Shown here one piece after another: positions 49,162 through 58,745 of a stretch of 64,000 bases of DNA (its first letter is position 1; each line of letters opens with the position of its first letter). The stretch is from Nitrosospira sp. Nsp11 (GTDB taxonomy: Bacteria; Pseudomonadota; Gammaproteobacteria; Burkholderiales; Nitrosomonadaceae), in assembly GCF_900142705.1 (NCBI RefSeq), contig NZ_FRBV01000003.1, positions 124,001-188,000 on the forward strand. The letters are read 5' to 3'. Under the pieces are notes generated by a model. The model searched no databases. It was not told where the DNA came from and was given only the letters and a program-made list of their open reading frames with translations. The position numbers were made by a program, and so were the translations under genes.

Positions 49162-50391
49162 TCAGGCTGGAACCGATCCAGGCTCAACGCTATGTCGTGC
49201 TTTCCTGATATTTTCAAGGGCTGCTTCAATGATGCGGCGCGGGGCGCCGATATTCATGCGCATGAAGCCGCTTCCGGCTTCGCCGAAAAGCGTGCCGGGA
49301 CTCATGCCCACGCCAGCTTCGTGCACGAAGAAATGCCTGAGCTGTGCATTGTCTATATCCAATGCAGCCATTAGTGCACGACAATCGAGCCAGAGTAGAT
49401 ACGTTCCCTCCGGTCTGATGAGACGAATTTCCGGAAGATGCTTTGCCAGATATGCCGCGACGAAATCGCGGGTTTCCTGAAGATAAACAAGTAACGCGTC
49501 CAGCCATGCCCCGCCTTCTCGATAGGCAGCCTCGAAAGCAGTGATACTGAAAGGATTGGATGCACTAACGTGCATCGTATCGAATATTTGCGTGAGTTCC
49601 TTGCGGCGCTGCGGATCGGGCACAACGAGCGCGGAGAGATTCATCCCGGGGATGTTGAATGTCTTGCTGGGCGCGGTAGCAGTCACAATATTGTTCCCTT
49701 TTCCGGGTGCCGCTTCCGCCAGCATCGACAGCGTATGGTGCTGATTTCCAGGATAGACCAAATCGGCGTGAATCTCATCCGAGAATATCACCAGATCGTA
49801 TTTCTCGGCAATTTGCAGAATTCGCTCCAGTTCCTGCTTGCTCCATACCCTGCCGACCGGATTATGTGGGGAGCATATCAACAACAGGCGGGCTTTCTCC
49901 GCGCATTGCTCCAGGTGGTCATAGTCGATGTCGTAGCGACCGTTCCTGAGGCGCAACGGATTATGTATCAGTTGTCGGCCGGTGCCGGTAACCGCCGAAA
50001 AAAAAGGAAAATAAACCGGCGGTTGCACGATAACCGACTCGCCCGCCGAGGCGAAAGCCATTACAGCTGCATGTAGCGAGGGGACCACACCGGGACACAT
50101 CATGATCCAGTCGCGGCGTACTTCCCAACCATGACGTTGCTTCAACCAGCCTATCAAGGATTCATACAGGCTTTCCGGGTAGACGGTATAGCCGTATATG
50201 GGGTGGACGGCACGCCGCGAAAGGGCCTGGGTCACTGCCGCCGGTGCTGCGAAATCCATATCCGCCACCCATAGGGGAACGACGTCCGCTGCACCAAACA
50301 TACTCTGGCGTGCTTCATATTTCAAACTGGCGGTACCGCCCCTTTCTATTTCAATATCGAAATCAGGGGCGGGAATATTGCTGCCGCTCAA
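49162..50391 (-). CDS. PLP-dependent C-S lyase (MalY/PatB type), candidate OvoB
   Basis: A 409-residue fold-type I aminotransferase-like protein of the MalY/PatB cystathionine beta-lyase group. YGYTVYPESLYESLIGW, SPHNPVGRVWSK, SDEIHADLVYPG and the PLP-lysine motif TAPSKTFNIPG are present. The TTG start (50391) overlaps the ovoA stop codon (ATTGATTGA) and has GGGAGAG upstream, so the two are translationally coupled. In ovothiol synthesis, OvoB is a PLP sulfoxide lyase acting on the OvoA product, so this gene is a good OvoB candidate; a general cystathionine beta-lyase role cannot be excluded. Confidence 0.88.
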   Translation of the reverse strand: MSGSNIPAPDFDIEIERGGTASLKYEARQSMFGAADVVPLWVADMDFAAPAAVTQALSRRAVHPIYGYTVYPESLYESLIGWLKQRHGWEVRRDWIMMCPGVVPSLHAAVMAFASAGESVIVQPPVYFPFFSAVTGTGRQLIHNPLRLRNGRYDIDYDHLEQCAEKARLLLICSPHNPVGRVWSKQELERILQIAEKYDLVIFSDEIHADLVYPGNQHHTLSMLAEAAPGKGNNIVTATAPSKTFNIPGMNLSALVVPDPQRRKELTQIFDTMHVSASNPFSITAFEAAYREGGAWLDALLVYLQETRDFVAAYLAKHLPEIRLIRPEGTYLLWLDCRALMAALDIDNAQLRHFFVHEAGVGMSPGTLFGEAGSGFMRMNIGAPRRIIEAALENIRKARHSVEPGSVPA

Positions 50392-52568
50392 TCAATTCTC
50401 TCCCAGATCGTCGCTTGCGAGACCGTATGCTGGAATTTCCGCCGGGTTTCCCGAATTACGAATGGTACGTCCTGTGGATCTTGAATCAGTTTGAAATGGC
50501 TGCCCAGGATCTTTTTCAGACCGTCAAGCGTGGTAAAACTTTCACCATCCCGCTTGAATCCACCAATCCATGCATCCCGCTTGGTATGTTCCTCCAGCCA
50601 GGTATACGGCGAAGCGATCAGCAAAAGACCCCCTGGGTTGAGCCGTGTGTGAATGGTTGTGAGCAGTTTGGCCGGATCGTAAAGACGATCGATGAGGTTG
50701 GCTGCAAGGATGAGATCGTAACCGGTAAAGATAGGCTTGAGGTTACAGGCGTCGCCCTGGTAGAACGTCACCTTATGCTTCACATCATCCAGGCCAAGGC
50801 CAGTCAGCGTACGCTCTCTATAGAGAACGAGATCGCCCTCATCCGTTAGCGTATAGCGCAACATACCCTGCGCAGCAAGCTGGACGCCTTGTCCGATGAA
50901 GCGGGCGGAGAAATCGATACCGGTTACCTCATCGAAGTGCCGCGCCAGCTCAAAAGTCGAACGTCCGGAAGCGCAGCCGAGGTCGAGTGCTTTGCGGGAC
51001 GGTTTATTACCCATGGCGGCAATAGCCAGCTTGGCAAGTGCCTTCGAAAAATTAGGCACCCCGAAGTAGGTATCGCCATAATGAAATTCCGCATACTCGG
51101 AGAGAAGCTTGTCGGTTTCATAGTGAGAGTCATGCTGCACGGCAGGCGCATCGCTAACCACGTAGCGAAATCCGGCATGCTGAAAAAAATGACGCCGAAA
51201 CGCATAGCGAGCGCTCTTCCGCGATTCATCCCCACATGAAATCCAGGAGCCGCCCTTCATGAGATTGTGCCGCCCATCGAATGTGGGCGTGGTGAAATCA
51301 TCGTAATGCGGATGAATATCAAAACCTTCAAATGGATAGATGGGGGTTTCAGTCCATTGCCAGACGTTACCGACAATATCGTAGAAATCTCCCTGAGGAA
51401 ATTCATTGACCGGGTGAGCGGATGCAAAATGATCGAGATGAATATTGGCCGGCGCAGGTTCAGCAGGTAGAAGTTCGGATACCCCTGCCATATCGTAAAG
51501 GCGATACCATTCATCTTCCGTCGGCAACCGGTACGGTTGACCGCTTGTTGCCGCTTTCCAGTTACAAAACGCCTTTGCTTCATGATAATTCACTTCAGCC
51601 GGCCAATCCCAAGGCATGGGTATCTCTTCGGTCATCAGGCGCAATCGCCACTCGGCGCCTTGCCTGATCCAGAAAAGGGGGTATTCCGCGCGAGCATGAC
51701 ATCGCCAGGCACGGCCTTCTTCTTCCCAGAAACTTTCGGTGCCGTAGCCGTTTGCCTGGACGAAGGCAAGGAACTCCTGGTTGCTTACCAAATATTTCCC
51801 TGCTTTAAAAGCCGCAACTTCCGCTACATGACTGCCATACTCATTGTCCCATCCATAGGTGGGATCGGCTTTGTCTTTACCGAGACGCACGGTGCCCGAA
51901 GTCACATTGATGAGCCGGTTTTGGGGCGCCGGGCCGGACTTCCGGCAAGGTTCCCATGCTGGATGAGGCTTGACATGTTCAATTGCATGCTGACGGATGA
52001 GTACGGATGACGTCTCAAGATGGATGAGCTCGTGCTCGATGCACATCATAATGGTCCACCAGGGGTTATCCCAGCCTATTGGCAAGCTAAGCGGCGTGTC
52101 CCTTATAAGCCGGTCCACGACATTACGCACCGTATGGCGGTAAGCTCGAACTTCTTCGACGGACGGCCAGTCGTAATGGGCCGTATTCAGGTCATCCCAA
52201 CTCATTTCGTCGACGCCGACCGCGAACATGGATTCCAACCTGGGATTGATCCGTTGCGTAATAAGTCCCGCGAGCAGCAGCTTGTTTGTAAAAAAAGTAG
52301 ACGTATGGCCCAGGTAGAAGACTAGCGGATGACGCAACGGAATCGGTTTTTTGAAATAGGCTTCATCGCCCTGCAATGTCTCAAAAAGCTGCTCGTAGCG
52401 ATCGAGCGTGGCGTGAAAATATTCGCGTATCTCCTCACGTTTTGCAGCGACATTATCGCCAGAAAGAACCGGCGTTCTCGGGAAAAGCAATTTTGGCATC
52501 ATGCGTAATTTTGGAACTTCAGAAGCGGACTGGACGGGCATTATGCCTTTTTTTGCGTTCAGATTCAT
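50388..52568 (-). CDS. ovoA: 5-histidylcysteine sulfoxide synthase OvoA (ovothiol synthesis)
   Basis: A 726-residue three-domain protein. The N-terminal DinB-like domain holds the iron ligands H88 (YLGHTSTFF), H179 and H183 (HELIHLE); the middle FGE-sulfatase domain reads LPTEDEWYRLYDMAG to GNVWQWTETP and MKGGSWISCGDESRK; the C-terminal SAM-dependent methyltransferase has ALDLGCASGRSTFELA. This fused methyltransferase distinguishes OvoA from the ergothioneine enzyme EgtB. The enzyme joins His and Cys oxidatively at C5 and methylates the later thiohistidine. The ATG at 52568 has GAGGTTGAAT upstream. It is first in an operon with the PLP lyase. Confidence 0.93.
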   Translation of the reverse strand: MNLNAKKGIMPVQSASEVPKLRMMPKLLFPRTPVLSGDNVAAKREEIREYFHATLDRYEQLFETLQGDEAYFKKPIPLRHPLVFYLGHTSTFFTNKLLLAGLITQRINPRLESMFAVGVDEMSWDDLNTAHYDWPSVEEVRAYRHTVRNVVDRLIRDTPLSLPIGWDNPWWTIMMCIEHELIHLETSSVLIRQHAIEHVKPHPAWEPCRKSGPAPQNRLINVTSGTVRLGKDKADPTYGWDNEYGSHVAEVAAFKAGKYLVSNQEFLAFVQANGYGTESFWEEEGRAWRCHARAEYPLFWIRQGAEWRLRLMTEEIPMPWDWPAEVNYHEAKAFCNWKAATSGQPYRLPTEDEWYRLYDMAGVSELLPAEPAPANIHLDHFASAHPVNEFPQGDFYDIVGNVWQWTETPIYPFEGFDIHPHYDDFTTPTFDGRHNLMKGGSWISCGDESRKSARYAFRRHFFQHAGFRYVVSDAPAVQHDSHYETDKLLSEYAEFHYGDTYFGVPNFSKALAKLAIAAMGNKPSRKALDLGCASGRSTFELARHFDEVTGIDFSARFIGQGVQLAAQGMLRYTLTDEGDLVLYRERTLTGLGLDDVKHKVTFYQGDACNLKPIFTGYDLILAANLIDRLYDPAKLLTTIHTRLNPGGLLLIASPYTWLEEHTKRDAWIGGFKRDGESFTTLDGLKKILGSHFKLIQDPQDVPFVIRETRRKFQHTVSQATIWERID

Positions 52569-53225
52569 ATTCAACCTCGGGTATGAATTGCCTCAATATA
52601 GTAAAGAACAAACCAGAAAGTGTACACCTGGATACATGGCCGCGACATTGCTTTAAACCTGAATCCGCCCACTCAGCCGCTCATTTTTTTACTCATTTTC
52701 CATTGGCGACATGATCCACAGAGATTTTTTCCACCACTTTTTTCCACTCTTCGGCCTCATCTTTTTGTTCGGTTCGCTACAGCACGGATAGATTAGATCA
52801 CCTGAAGGAAAATCAGCGTATCCCGAACTGGAGGACCAAGACTTAACCAGCTGAATCAACCAGAAGGTAACCAGCGAGTCAAGCAATGCACCATTTCTGA
52901 CCAACGTTGAACAGTTAATTATCTTCGAATTCGATTCCGATGACGGGAATGAGTTCCTTAACCCGCTTTCCCCTTACCCCCATTCCCATCTTTTGGAGCT
53001 GGATTCCAGCATGTATAGCTGCGAGGGAGAGGCGAAGGATGTGCGTGAGGCGAGAGAGTAGCGCAAATAAGAAAAAAAATGAACGCCCTTGACGTTCAAG
53101 CAGGTTAACCTGGTTGCAATGTGAGCTTCTCGTTATCAGCGCTCAACCCCTGTCCGGCTGGGTGATGTCAAGGGCTGGACCAGGCTCAACGATAAGTAAA
53201 CCCTTACGCGCTATGCGGAAAATCG
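52569..53225. other. Intergenic region upstream of ovoA
   Basis: About 650 bp without a supported gene. A perfect 12-bp palindrome CAGGTTAACCTG lies at 53101-53112, preceded by CTTGACGTTCAAG, about 120 bp before the DUF3047 gene; these may be operator-like. The region must contain the minus-strand ovoA promoter. Confidence 0.4.
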
Positions 53226-53942
53226 ATGTTGTTGATAGGGGGTACGATCATAATTCATCGCAGGTTCACACCCATTTTCGAGAAGACGCTTAAATATATT
53301 CAAATGGCTATGCTGGCTTCGGTATTCGCATTTTTGCCGATCCCGTCATTGGCAGGGAATGAACGGGTGGATATCGCGCGTTTCTCGCGCGGTGACCTGA
53401 CAGGCTGGAAACCGAAAATATTTTCAGGTCTGACCCGTTATGCCGTGACGAATGAAAACGGGCGAACTGCCCTGCAAGCGCAGAGCAGTGCCACCGCTTC
53501 CGGGCTTTATCGCGAGATGAGCATCGAACTCGGCAAGACGCCTATCCTTAACTGGACATGGCAGATCGGCGACATACTGACGGGGGCGGATGAGCGCACT
53601 CGTGCGGGCGACGATTACCCAGCACGCGTCTATGTCATCTTCTCCGGCGGCATGACGTTTTGGCGGACCCGCGCCATTAACTATGTATGGTCAAGCAAGC
53701 GGCCGGTCGGTAGTAGCTGGCCTAACGCGTTTACGGGTAATGCATACATGATCGCAGTAGAATCGGGCTCTAAGCGGGCCGGCCGATGGGTTGAGGAGCG
53801 CCGCGATGTTCTTTCCGATTACCGACAGGCTTTTGGCGAAGAGCCTGGCCCCGTGGATGCCGTGGCAATCATGACCGACACGGACAATACAGGCACAATT
53901 GCAACCGCCTGGTATGGAGACATCTGGTTTAGCTCGAAATAA
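53226..53942 (+). CDS. Exported DUF3047 protein
   Basis: A 238-residue protein with an N-terminal signal segment (MAMLASVFAFLPIPSLAG, after a basic stretch) and the DUF3047 core: FSRGDLTGWKPKIFSGLTRY, LNWTWQIGDILTG, DDYPARVYVIFSGG, INYVWSSKRPVGSSWPNAFT and AIMTDTDNTGTIATAWYGDIWF. Family function is unknown; a periplasmic beta-sandwich is likely. The ATG at 53226 leaves an unusually long 28-residue pre-signal stretch; a later start at the MQMAM region is possible. Confidence 0.85.
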   Translation: MLLIGGTIIIHRRFTPIFEKTLKYIQMAMLASVFAFLPIPSLAGNERVDIARFSRGDLTGWKPKIFSGLTRYAVTNENGRTALQAQSSATASGLYREMSIELGKTPILNWTWQIGDILTGADERTRAGDDYPARVYVIFSGGMTFWRTRAINYVWSSKRPVGSSWPNAFTGNAYMIAVESGSKRAGRWVEERRDVLSDYRQAFGEEPGPVDAVAIMTDTDNTGTIATAWYGDIWFSSK

Positions 53943-54007
53943 AAATCGATGCTTATCGATATTGTGAAATTGCCCTCTTTTCTTGTCTGTTCCTATTGTT
54001 ATTGTGA

Positions 54008-54991
54008 ATGCTACCGCGCGCCAACGTCATCGTCACTGTCATCGTCATTGGGATATGTTGCGTTTCATCGCCAACCTACGCCGAACTTGATCGAGACTAC
54101 TCCATGGAAGAAATAGAGCTTCGTCACGAACGCATGGCGGGCGATGGCATAGATCTTCATGTTGTCGCCGCCGGAAAGGGGCCGGCAGTCATTTTGCTCC
54201 ATGGCTTCCCCGAAAATTGGCGCTCCTGGCTGCAGCAGATCCCGGTCCTGGCTGCCGCGGGCTTTTCGGTACTGGTGCCGGATATGCGGGGATACAATCT
54301 TTCAGGACGTCCGGCGGAGCGAGATGCTTATAAATTAGATCGCCTTGTTGCAGACATCGCTGCTCTGGTGCATGCAACCGGCTACCCCCGAGCCCATATC
54401 GTCGGGCACGACTGGGGCGGTATTATCGCGTGGTCGTTCGCAGACCGATACCCCGAGCTGGTGGACAAGCTTGTTATCCTTAATGCGCCCCACCCGAAAA
54501 TTTATCTCGAAAAAGTGCGACATCTGCCACAAATGCTCAGGAGCTGGTATGTGCTCTTTTTTTTACTGCCACGCTTACCCGAGCTTATGCTTTCAGCCAA
54601 TAACCATCAGGCAATACGCGATATGTTCCAACTGCGCCCGGCACGAAAAGGAACTTTCGGCGAACGGGATATCGAGCATTATATCGAAGCGCTCTCACAG
54701 CCGGGGGCGCTTACCGCCGCACTTAATTACTACCGGGCAAACGTGCCTGGAGGTTTGCGCAAGTTCGCGCAAGATGGGCGTATCAACGCGGAAACCCTGG
54801 TGATCTGGGGAGAGCTTGACCCCGCACTGGGACTTGAATTACTGGATGGGCTCAGCGATGTTGCGCCCCGCCTCCGGATTTATCGAATCCCGGATGCGAG
54901 CCATTGGGTCCAAAATGAGGCGCCTGCGGAAGTTAACCAGGCGCTCGTGGACTTTTTAAAGGGTGAAGACATGAACACACCGCTTCGTTAA
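54008..54991 (+). CDS. Exported alpha/beta hydrolase, epoxide-hydrolase-like
   Basis: A 327-residue protein with a signal peptide (MLPRANVIVTVIVIGICCVS..TYA) and an alpha/beta-hydrolase fold. HGFPE oxyanion motif, nucleophile Asp in GHDWGG, acid in WGELDP, and catalytic His in DASHWVQNE. The Asp nucleophile and HGFPE fit soluble epoxide hydrolases or dehalogenases rather than esterases. Periplasmic location is unusual for these. Substrate unknown. A repeat element follows 18 bp after the stop. Confidence 0.88.
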   Translation: MLPRANVIVTVIVIGICCVSSPTYAELDRDYSMEEIELRHERMAGDGIDLHVVAAGKGPAVILLHGFPENWRSWLQQIPVLAAAGFSVLVPDMRGYNLSGRPAERDAYKLDRLVADIAALVHATGYPRAHIVGHDWGGIIAWSFADRYPELVDKLVILNAPHPKIYLEKVRHLPQMLRSWYVLFFLLPRLPELMLSANNHQAIRDMFQLRPARKGTFGERDIEHYIEALSQPGALTAALNYYRANVPGGLRKFAQDGRINAETLVIWGELDPALGLELLDGLSDVAPRLRIYRIPDASHWVQNEAPAEVNQALVDFLKGEDMNTPLR

Positions 54992-55008
54992 GAGAGCCCT
55001 CGCTTCGT

Positions 55009-55098
55009 TGCAGCCTGTGGGACTTGAAAGAAACCGGCTGCAACGGCGTCCAGCTGGTTCATTTTCGCTGCGATTCTTCAAATCCAACAACCTGCTAG
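55009..55098. repeat. Dispersed palindromic element, copy C (about 90 bp, internally deleted)
   Basis: It begins TGCAGCCTGTGGGACTTGAA and ends CAACAACCTGCTAG, with CCGGCTGCAACGGCGTCCAG and CTGCGATTCTTCAA in the middle, the same order as copy B but missing its centre. The left end is degraded (TGCAGCCTG in place of CTAGCAGCCTG). It lies directly after the alpha/beta hydrolase gene and could form its transcript 3' hairpin. Confidence 0.7.
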
Positions 55099-55235
55099 GG
55101 AATTTTTCGTGAAGTCAATATTACTCTTCCAGTTTTCAACTATGCTGTAAACGATATTCGGAGAAATTTTGGGGCGCCAAGTGGATGTCACCGCGCATTC
55201 CGGAAAGTGCTTTTATAATTGAAGGGAACAAGGCC

Positions 55236-55784
55236 ATGAAATTATATCTATTATCCTTCTGTATGTTGTTGAGCGCATGCGTCGGGCTGCCGTCCGCGGT
55301 CAGGAATGTGCCCGTTGCAGATATTACCTATCCCCAGGCAAACCGGGACCTGAACCAGTACAAGGATACATCCGTCCGCTGGGGCGGGGTCATAATCGAT
55401 GTAGACAATGAAGAAAATTTCACTCTTGTACAGGTATTGTCCTATCCCCTTAATTATTACGGCCGGCCCCAGCTAAACAAATCGGCAGAAGGGCGTTTTG
55501 TCATAAAAAGCACCGAGTTCCTTGACCCCGCTGTTTATGCAAAAGATCGGGAAATCACGGTGGCGGGAAAACTTGAGGGCGATATCCAGCGTATGATAGG
55601 GAAAAAAACTGTGCTGCTGCCATTGCTGACTTCTCGAGCTCTTTATCTATGGCCGGTATATCAAAACGATCCTTACGGGTATGGTTATAGAGGCATGGGT
55701 GGTTATGGTTTTAACCCATATTTCGGATATGGATATTATGGCAGCCCATTTTATTGGGGCGGGTACTATAGACCATATTGGTAA
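55236..55784 (+). CDS. Slp-family outer-membrane lipoprotein with Gly/Tyr-rich tail
   Basis: A 182-residue lipoprotein: signal peptide with lipobox LLSAC (about residues 10-14), then the Slp domain (VRWGGVIIDVDNEENFTLVQVLSYPLNYYGRPQ, GRFVIKSTEFLDPAVYAKDREITVAGKL). The last 45 residues are rich in Gly, Tyr and Pro (YGYGYRGMGGYGFNP, YFGYGYYGSPFYWGGYYRPYW), seen in some members. Slp proteins in E. coli are induced on starvation and acid stress. The ATG at 55236 (with AAGG upstream) gives a clean signal peptide; the frame is open 51 bp earlier. Confidence 0.88.
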   Translation: MKLYLLSFCMLLSACVGLPSAVRNVPVADITYPQANRDLNQYKDTSVRWGGVIIDVDNEENFTLVQVLSYPLNYYGRPQLNKSAEGRFVIKSTEFLDPAVYAKDREITVAGKLEGDIQRMIGKKTVLLPLLTSRALYLWPVYQNDPYGYGYRGMGGYGFNPYFGYGYYGSPFYWGGYYRPYW

Positions 55785-55924
55785 GATATGGACTTGATAG
55801 TCGAGTCCTGAAGCCATTCAGGCGCTACCATTTTCGGTTTTCCGCACTGCTACATAGGTGGCATTCGCCCTGGATGCTCGACTTTGCATTTCAGTGATAG
55901 CTCTCGAAATATAACCCCTGCCTG

Positions 55925-57175
55925 ATGCACAAACTTCTCCTTATTTCGATAAGCTTGCTGGCCATTGTCCTTTTGGCACTGGCAGCCGCGTTCTCGCTCG
56001 CCATCGAAGATCATCCTCGTATAGACCGCCAGGTCATTCTTACGCCAGAGCATATAGGCCGCGCCAAACAGATCATCGACGCGCATCGTTACTGGGTGAG
56101 ACCAGGTATGCTTGCAGCCGCAAACATAGCGTCCTCTGATGTTGATCTTGCTGCAAATTACCTGGCACATCGTTTTGGAAAAGGCAGCGCGCAGGTAATC
56201 CTCGCCGACGGCAACGCGGTCATCCGGCTAAGCCTTCCTATGGCTATAATTCCAATTAACGGCTATATAAATCTTGCGGCATCTGTGATGGAGGAAGATG
56301 GAAAACCGCAACTCCAGTCGGTGCAGATAGGGAAACTCATGCTGCCTGATGTGCTTACGCAGATACTCGCGCTTCAGTTCGTGGACTGGCTGCGGCAAAG
56401 CGCAGAATATAAAGCTGGGCTCGACTTGCTGAAATGGGTCAAGTTATCGCGCAACGAGTTGGGTATCGTTTATCGTTGGGCGGGCGGTTTTTCCAAGGGT
56501 ATGCGGGCTTCGATCATTGATAAGCAGGAGCGCGAGCGCCTGCTTCATTATCAATCCCTCCTGGCCGCGAATAGCGTATGCAATGAAGCAGTAATGCCTC
56601 TATCCCAAATCCTGCCTCCACTCGTCCGCGTTGCCGCGGCTCGCTCGGTAAACGGAGACGCGTTGGCGGAAAATCGCGCGGTCATTCTGGTCGTGGCATT
56701 TCACGTACTGGGCGTCTCTTTGAAACGGATTCTTCCAGAAGCACCGAACTGGCCTCGGTCTGTTCCTCAGAGCATTACGCTCGACGGACGTGATGACTTT
56801 GCAAAACACTTCATGGCCTCTGCCGCTATTGCTGCCTATGCCGACACCATGTTATCCGACGCAATCGGGCTGTATAAGGAGATCGAGGATTCTGTGCATG
56901 GCAGCGGCTTCTCGTTCAACGATATTGCCGCGGACCGTGCAGGCACGAAATTTGGGGAAAAGGCGGTGATAAGCGAAGCTTCCGCACAGCAGCTCCAACG
57001 TCAGGTTGTTTCAGGGCTCAAGGATGCGGATCTTATGCCTCTGTGGTCGGATTTGCCTGAATTCATGTCTGAGATGGAGTTCAAGCAACGCTTCGGCGGA
57101 ATTGATGCACCGGCCTACCAGAGAATGATGCAGAAGATCGAGCAACGTGTCGCAGCTTTGCGCGTGCTGCAATAA
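55925..57175 (+). CDS. Hypothetical membrane-anchored protein
   Basis: A 416-residue protein with an N-terminal hydrophobic anchor (LLLISISLLAIVLLALAAAFSLA) and a soluble remainder. A conserved-looking C-terminal block contains RDDFAKHFMASAAIAAYADTMLSDAIGLYKEIEDSVHGSGFSFNDIAADRAGTKFGEKA. I recall such a block in uncharacterised proteobacterial proteins but know no function. No catalytic motif is evident. It is a single gene between the Slp-like lipoprotein and a broken SDR gene. Confidence 0.75.
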   Translation: MHKLLLISISLLAIVLLALAAAFSLAIEDHPRIDRQVILTPEHIGRAKQIIDAHRYWVRPGMLAAANIASSDVDLAANYLAHRFGKGSAQVILADGNAVIRLSLPMAIIPINGYINLAASVMEEDGKPQLQSVQIGKLMLPDVLTQILALQFVDWLRQSAEYKAGLDLLKWVKLSRNELGIVYRWAGGFSKGMRASIIDKQERERLLHYQSLLAANSVCNEAVMPLSQILPPLVRVAAARSVNGDALAENRAVILVVAFHVLGVSLKRILPEAPNWPRSVPQSITLDGRDDFAKHFMASAAIAAYADTMLSDAIGLYKEIEDSVHGSGFSFNDIAADRAGTKFGEKAVISEASAQQLQRQVVSGLKDADLMPLWSDLPEFMSEMEFKQRFGGIDAPAYQRMMQKIEQRVAALRVLQ

Positions 57176-57238
57176 GAATTTCGGGAATTACCATACGTGA
57201 TATTTATGGAAAGCGCCAGCTGGCGATAATGTCCGGTG

Positions 57239-58236
57239 CTAGGGTTGTCCTTCTCCGCCGGAGGCGCCGTACACCTGTCCAGTTGCGTAGCTTGATTCCT
57301 GCGACGCAAGGAAGACGTACAGAGGACCTAGCTCCGCCGGCTGGCCGGGACGCCCAAGCGGGGTCTCATTGCCGAACCTGCTGAAATCTGCCCATCCAGT
57401 CGTTTGCATCGGGGTCCAGAATGGTCCCGGCGCCACCGCGTTTACCCGTATACCCTGCTCGGCTACCTGCTTCGCCAGCGATTTTGTGAAAGCAACGATG
57501 CACGCCTTCGTCTGCGCGTAATCGAGAAACGCCTCGGATGGAGTGTAAGCCTCGACCGAACTCGTATTGATAATTGCCGCGCCGGGCTTGAGGTGCGGCA
57601 TGGCGGCCCTGGTGATCCAGAACATCGAATAGACGTTGCATTAGAATATCGAGTCGAACTGCTCGCTCGTGAGATCGACGATCGACGGTTGCGCGGCTTG
57701 CATTGCGGCATTGTTGACGAGGATGTCCAGTCCGTTCAGTTCCCGGACGGCATTGGCGACGAGCCTGGAGCAGAAATTCTCGTCCCGGATATCGCCGAGG
57801 ATCGCGACCGCCTTTCGCCCTTCCGCCCGGATCAGTTCCACGACCTCCCAAGCGTCGGACTCCTCAACAGGGAGATAGTTGATCGCGACATCAGCGCCCT
57901 CACGCGCAAAGGCGATGACGGCAGCGCGGCCAATGCCGGAATCGCCGCCGGTCACGAGCGCCTTTCTACCCACCAGCCGGCCCGAGCCCTTGTAGGTTGT
58001 TTCGCCATGATCAGGCCGCGGCTTCATCTTGCTCACAAGGCCGGGCGGCTCCTGTTTCTGCGGGGGGAAGGGGGGGCTGGATATTGCGTCGTCGGGTCCT
58101 GTTTACGGGACTGGCTGGGCCCTTGCAGGGAACCTTGCTGCCCGAAGGCTGGAGAGACGAATGCCGTGGCAAGGCCGGCGGTCATGCCGCCAACAAACTG
58201 GCGCCGTGAGGCGCTGGCGTCGTCTTCTGGTTTCAT
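57239..58236 (-). pseudogene. Tat-exported SDR oxidoreductase gene broken by a frameshift and a stop
   Basis: Three pieces make up one gene. Residues 1-67 (58236 down) hold a twin-arginine leader (SRRQFVGGMTAGLATAFVSPAFG) and a Pro-rich stretch. After the C-rich tract near 58055-58075 the frame shifts by one base: [20 protein letters not shown] continues in another frame. The SDR domain then runs through [18 protein letters not shown] and VNNAAMQAA until a TAA (57641-57643) in place of a codon in the DSIF/CNVYSMFWI region. Past the stop the same frame resumes with SSVEAYTPSEAFLDYAQTKACIV and YATGQVYGASGGEGQP to 57239. AGGAGAACAGG precedes the first ATG. Confidence 0.82.
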
Positions 58237-58530
58237 ACCTGTTCTCCTATGAAAACTGCTGAGGTGGTTTCCTATCAGAGATTCTAGCCAGTCCGACGAT
58301 CAGACCGGAGCCACGAAACCGAGCACTAATTGTCCCAATGCGCGAACATATGATTTCGCTTTTCATTTATCCCATCCGTGCGTTAAGGCACATTAGAGGC
58401 AGGTGTGTAATAGTCTAATAGGGCACAGATCACAGTTTTTGTAATACGAGACAGCAAATTGACACAAAAACGCGGAATGGCAAGAATTGCCACCAATGTA
58501 GGGAAGATTTTAGGCAAAAATCCGGAAGCT

Positions 58531-58685
58531 TACCGGACTTGAAGATGCGAGGCGAAAAAGTGACTGGATGAGGGCGGTTTCGAGTGCCGATTGTTGTTAC
58601 ATCAGCGAAAATCGGCGGAATATGGACCGGCCATGATCCTAAAATTTTTGCAGCCGGTTTCATTTAAGTCCGGCAGGGCTGCTAG
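58531..58685. repeat. Dispersed palindromic element, copy D (about 155 bp)
   Basis: It shares GGACTTGAAGA, GGCGAAAAAGTGACTGGATG, GGAATATGGACCGGCC and TTTTGCAGCCGG with copies A and B and ends GGCTGCTAG at 58685. The left terminal repeat is degraded (TACCGGACTTG). It abuts the SDR C-terminal relic that begins at 58686. Confidence 0.65.
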
Positions 58686-58745
58686 AGTTGTCCTTCCCTG
58701 CCCGAGGCAACTGTACCACTGTACACTTGTCCGGTTGCGTAGCTA
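58686..58745 (-). pseudogene. C-terminal relic of a second SDR gene
   Basis: The minus strand reads SYATGQVYSGTVASGREGQL and a stop, parallel to the end of the broken SDR gene (SYATGQVYGASGGEGQP). DNA identity with 57240-57300 is clear in AGTTGTCCTTC, and in GGTTGCGTAGCT. Only about 20 codons remain. It suggests a former duplication, now cut next to repeat element copy D. Confidence 0.6.
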
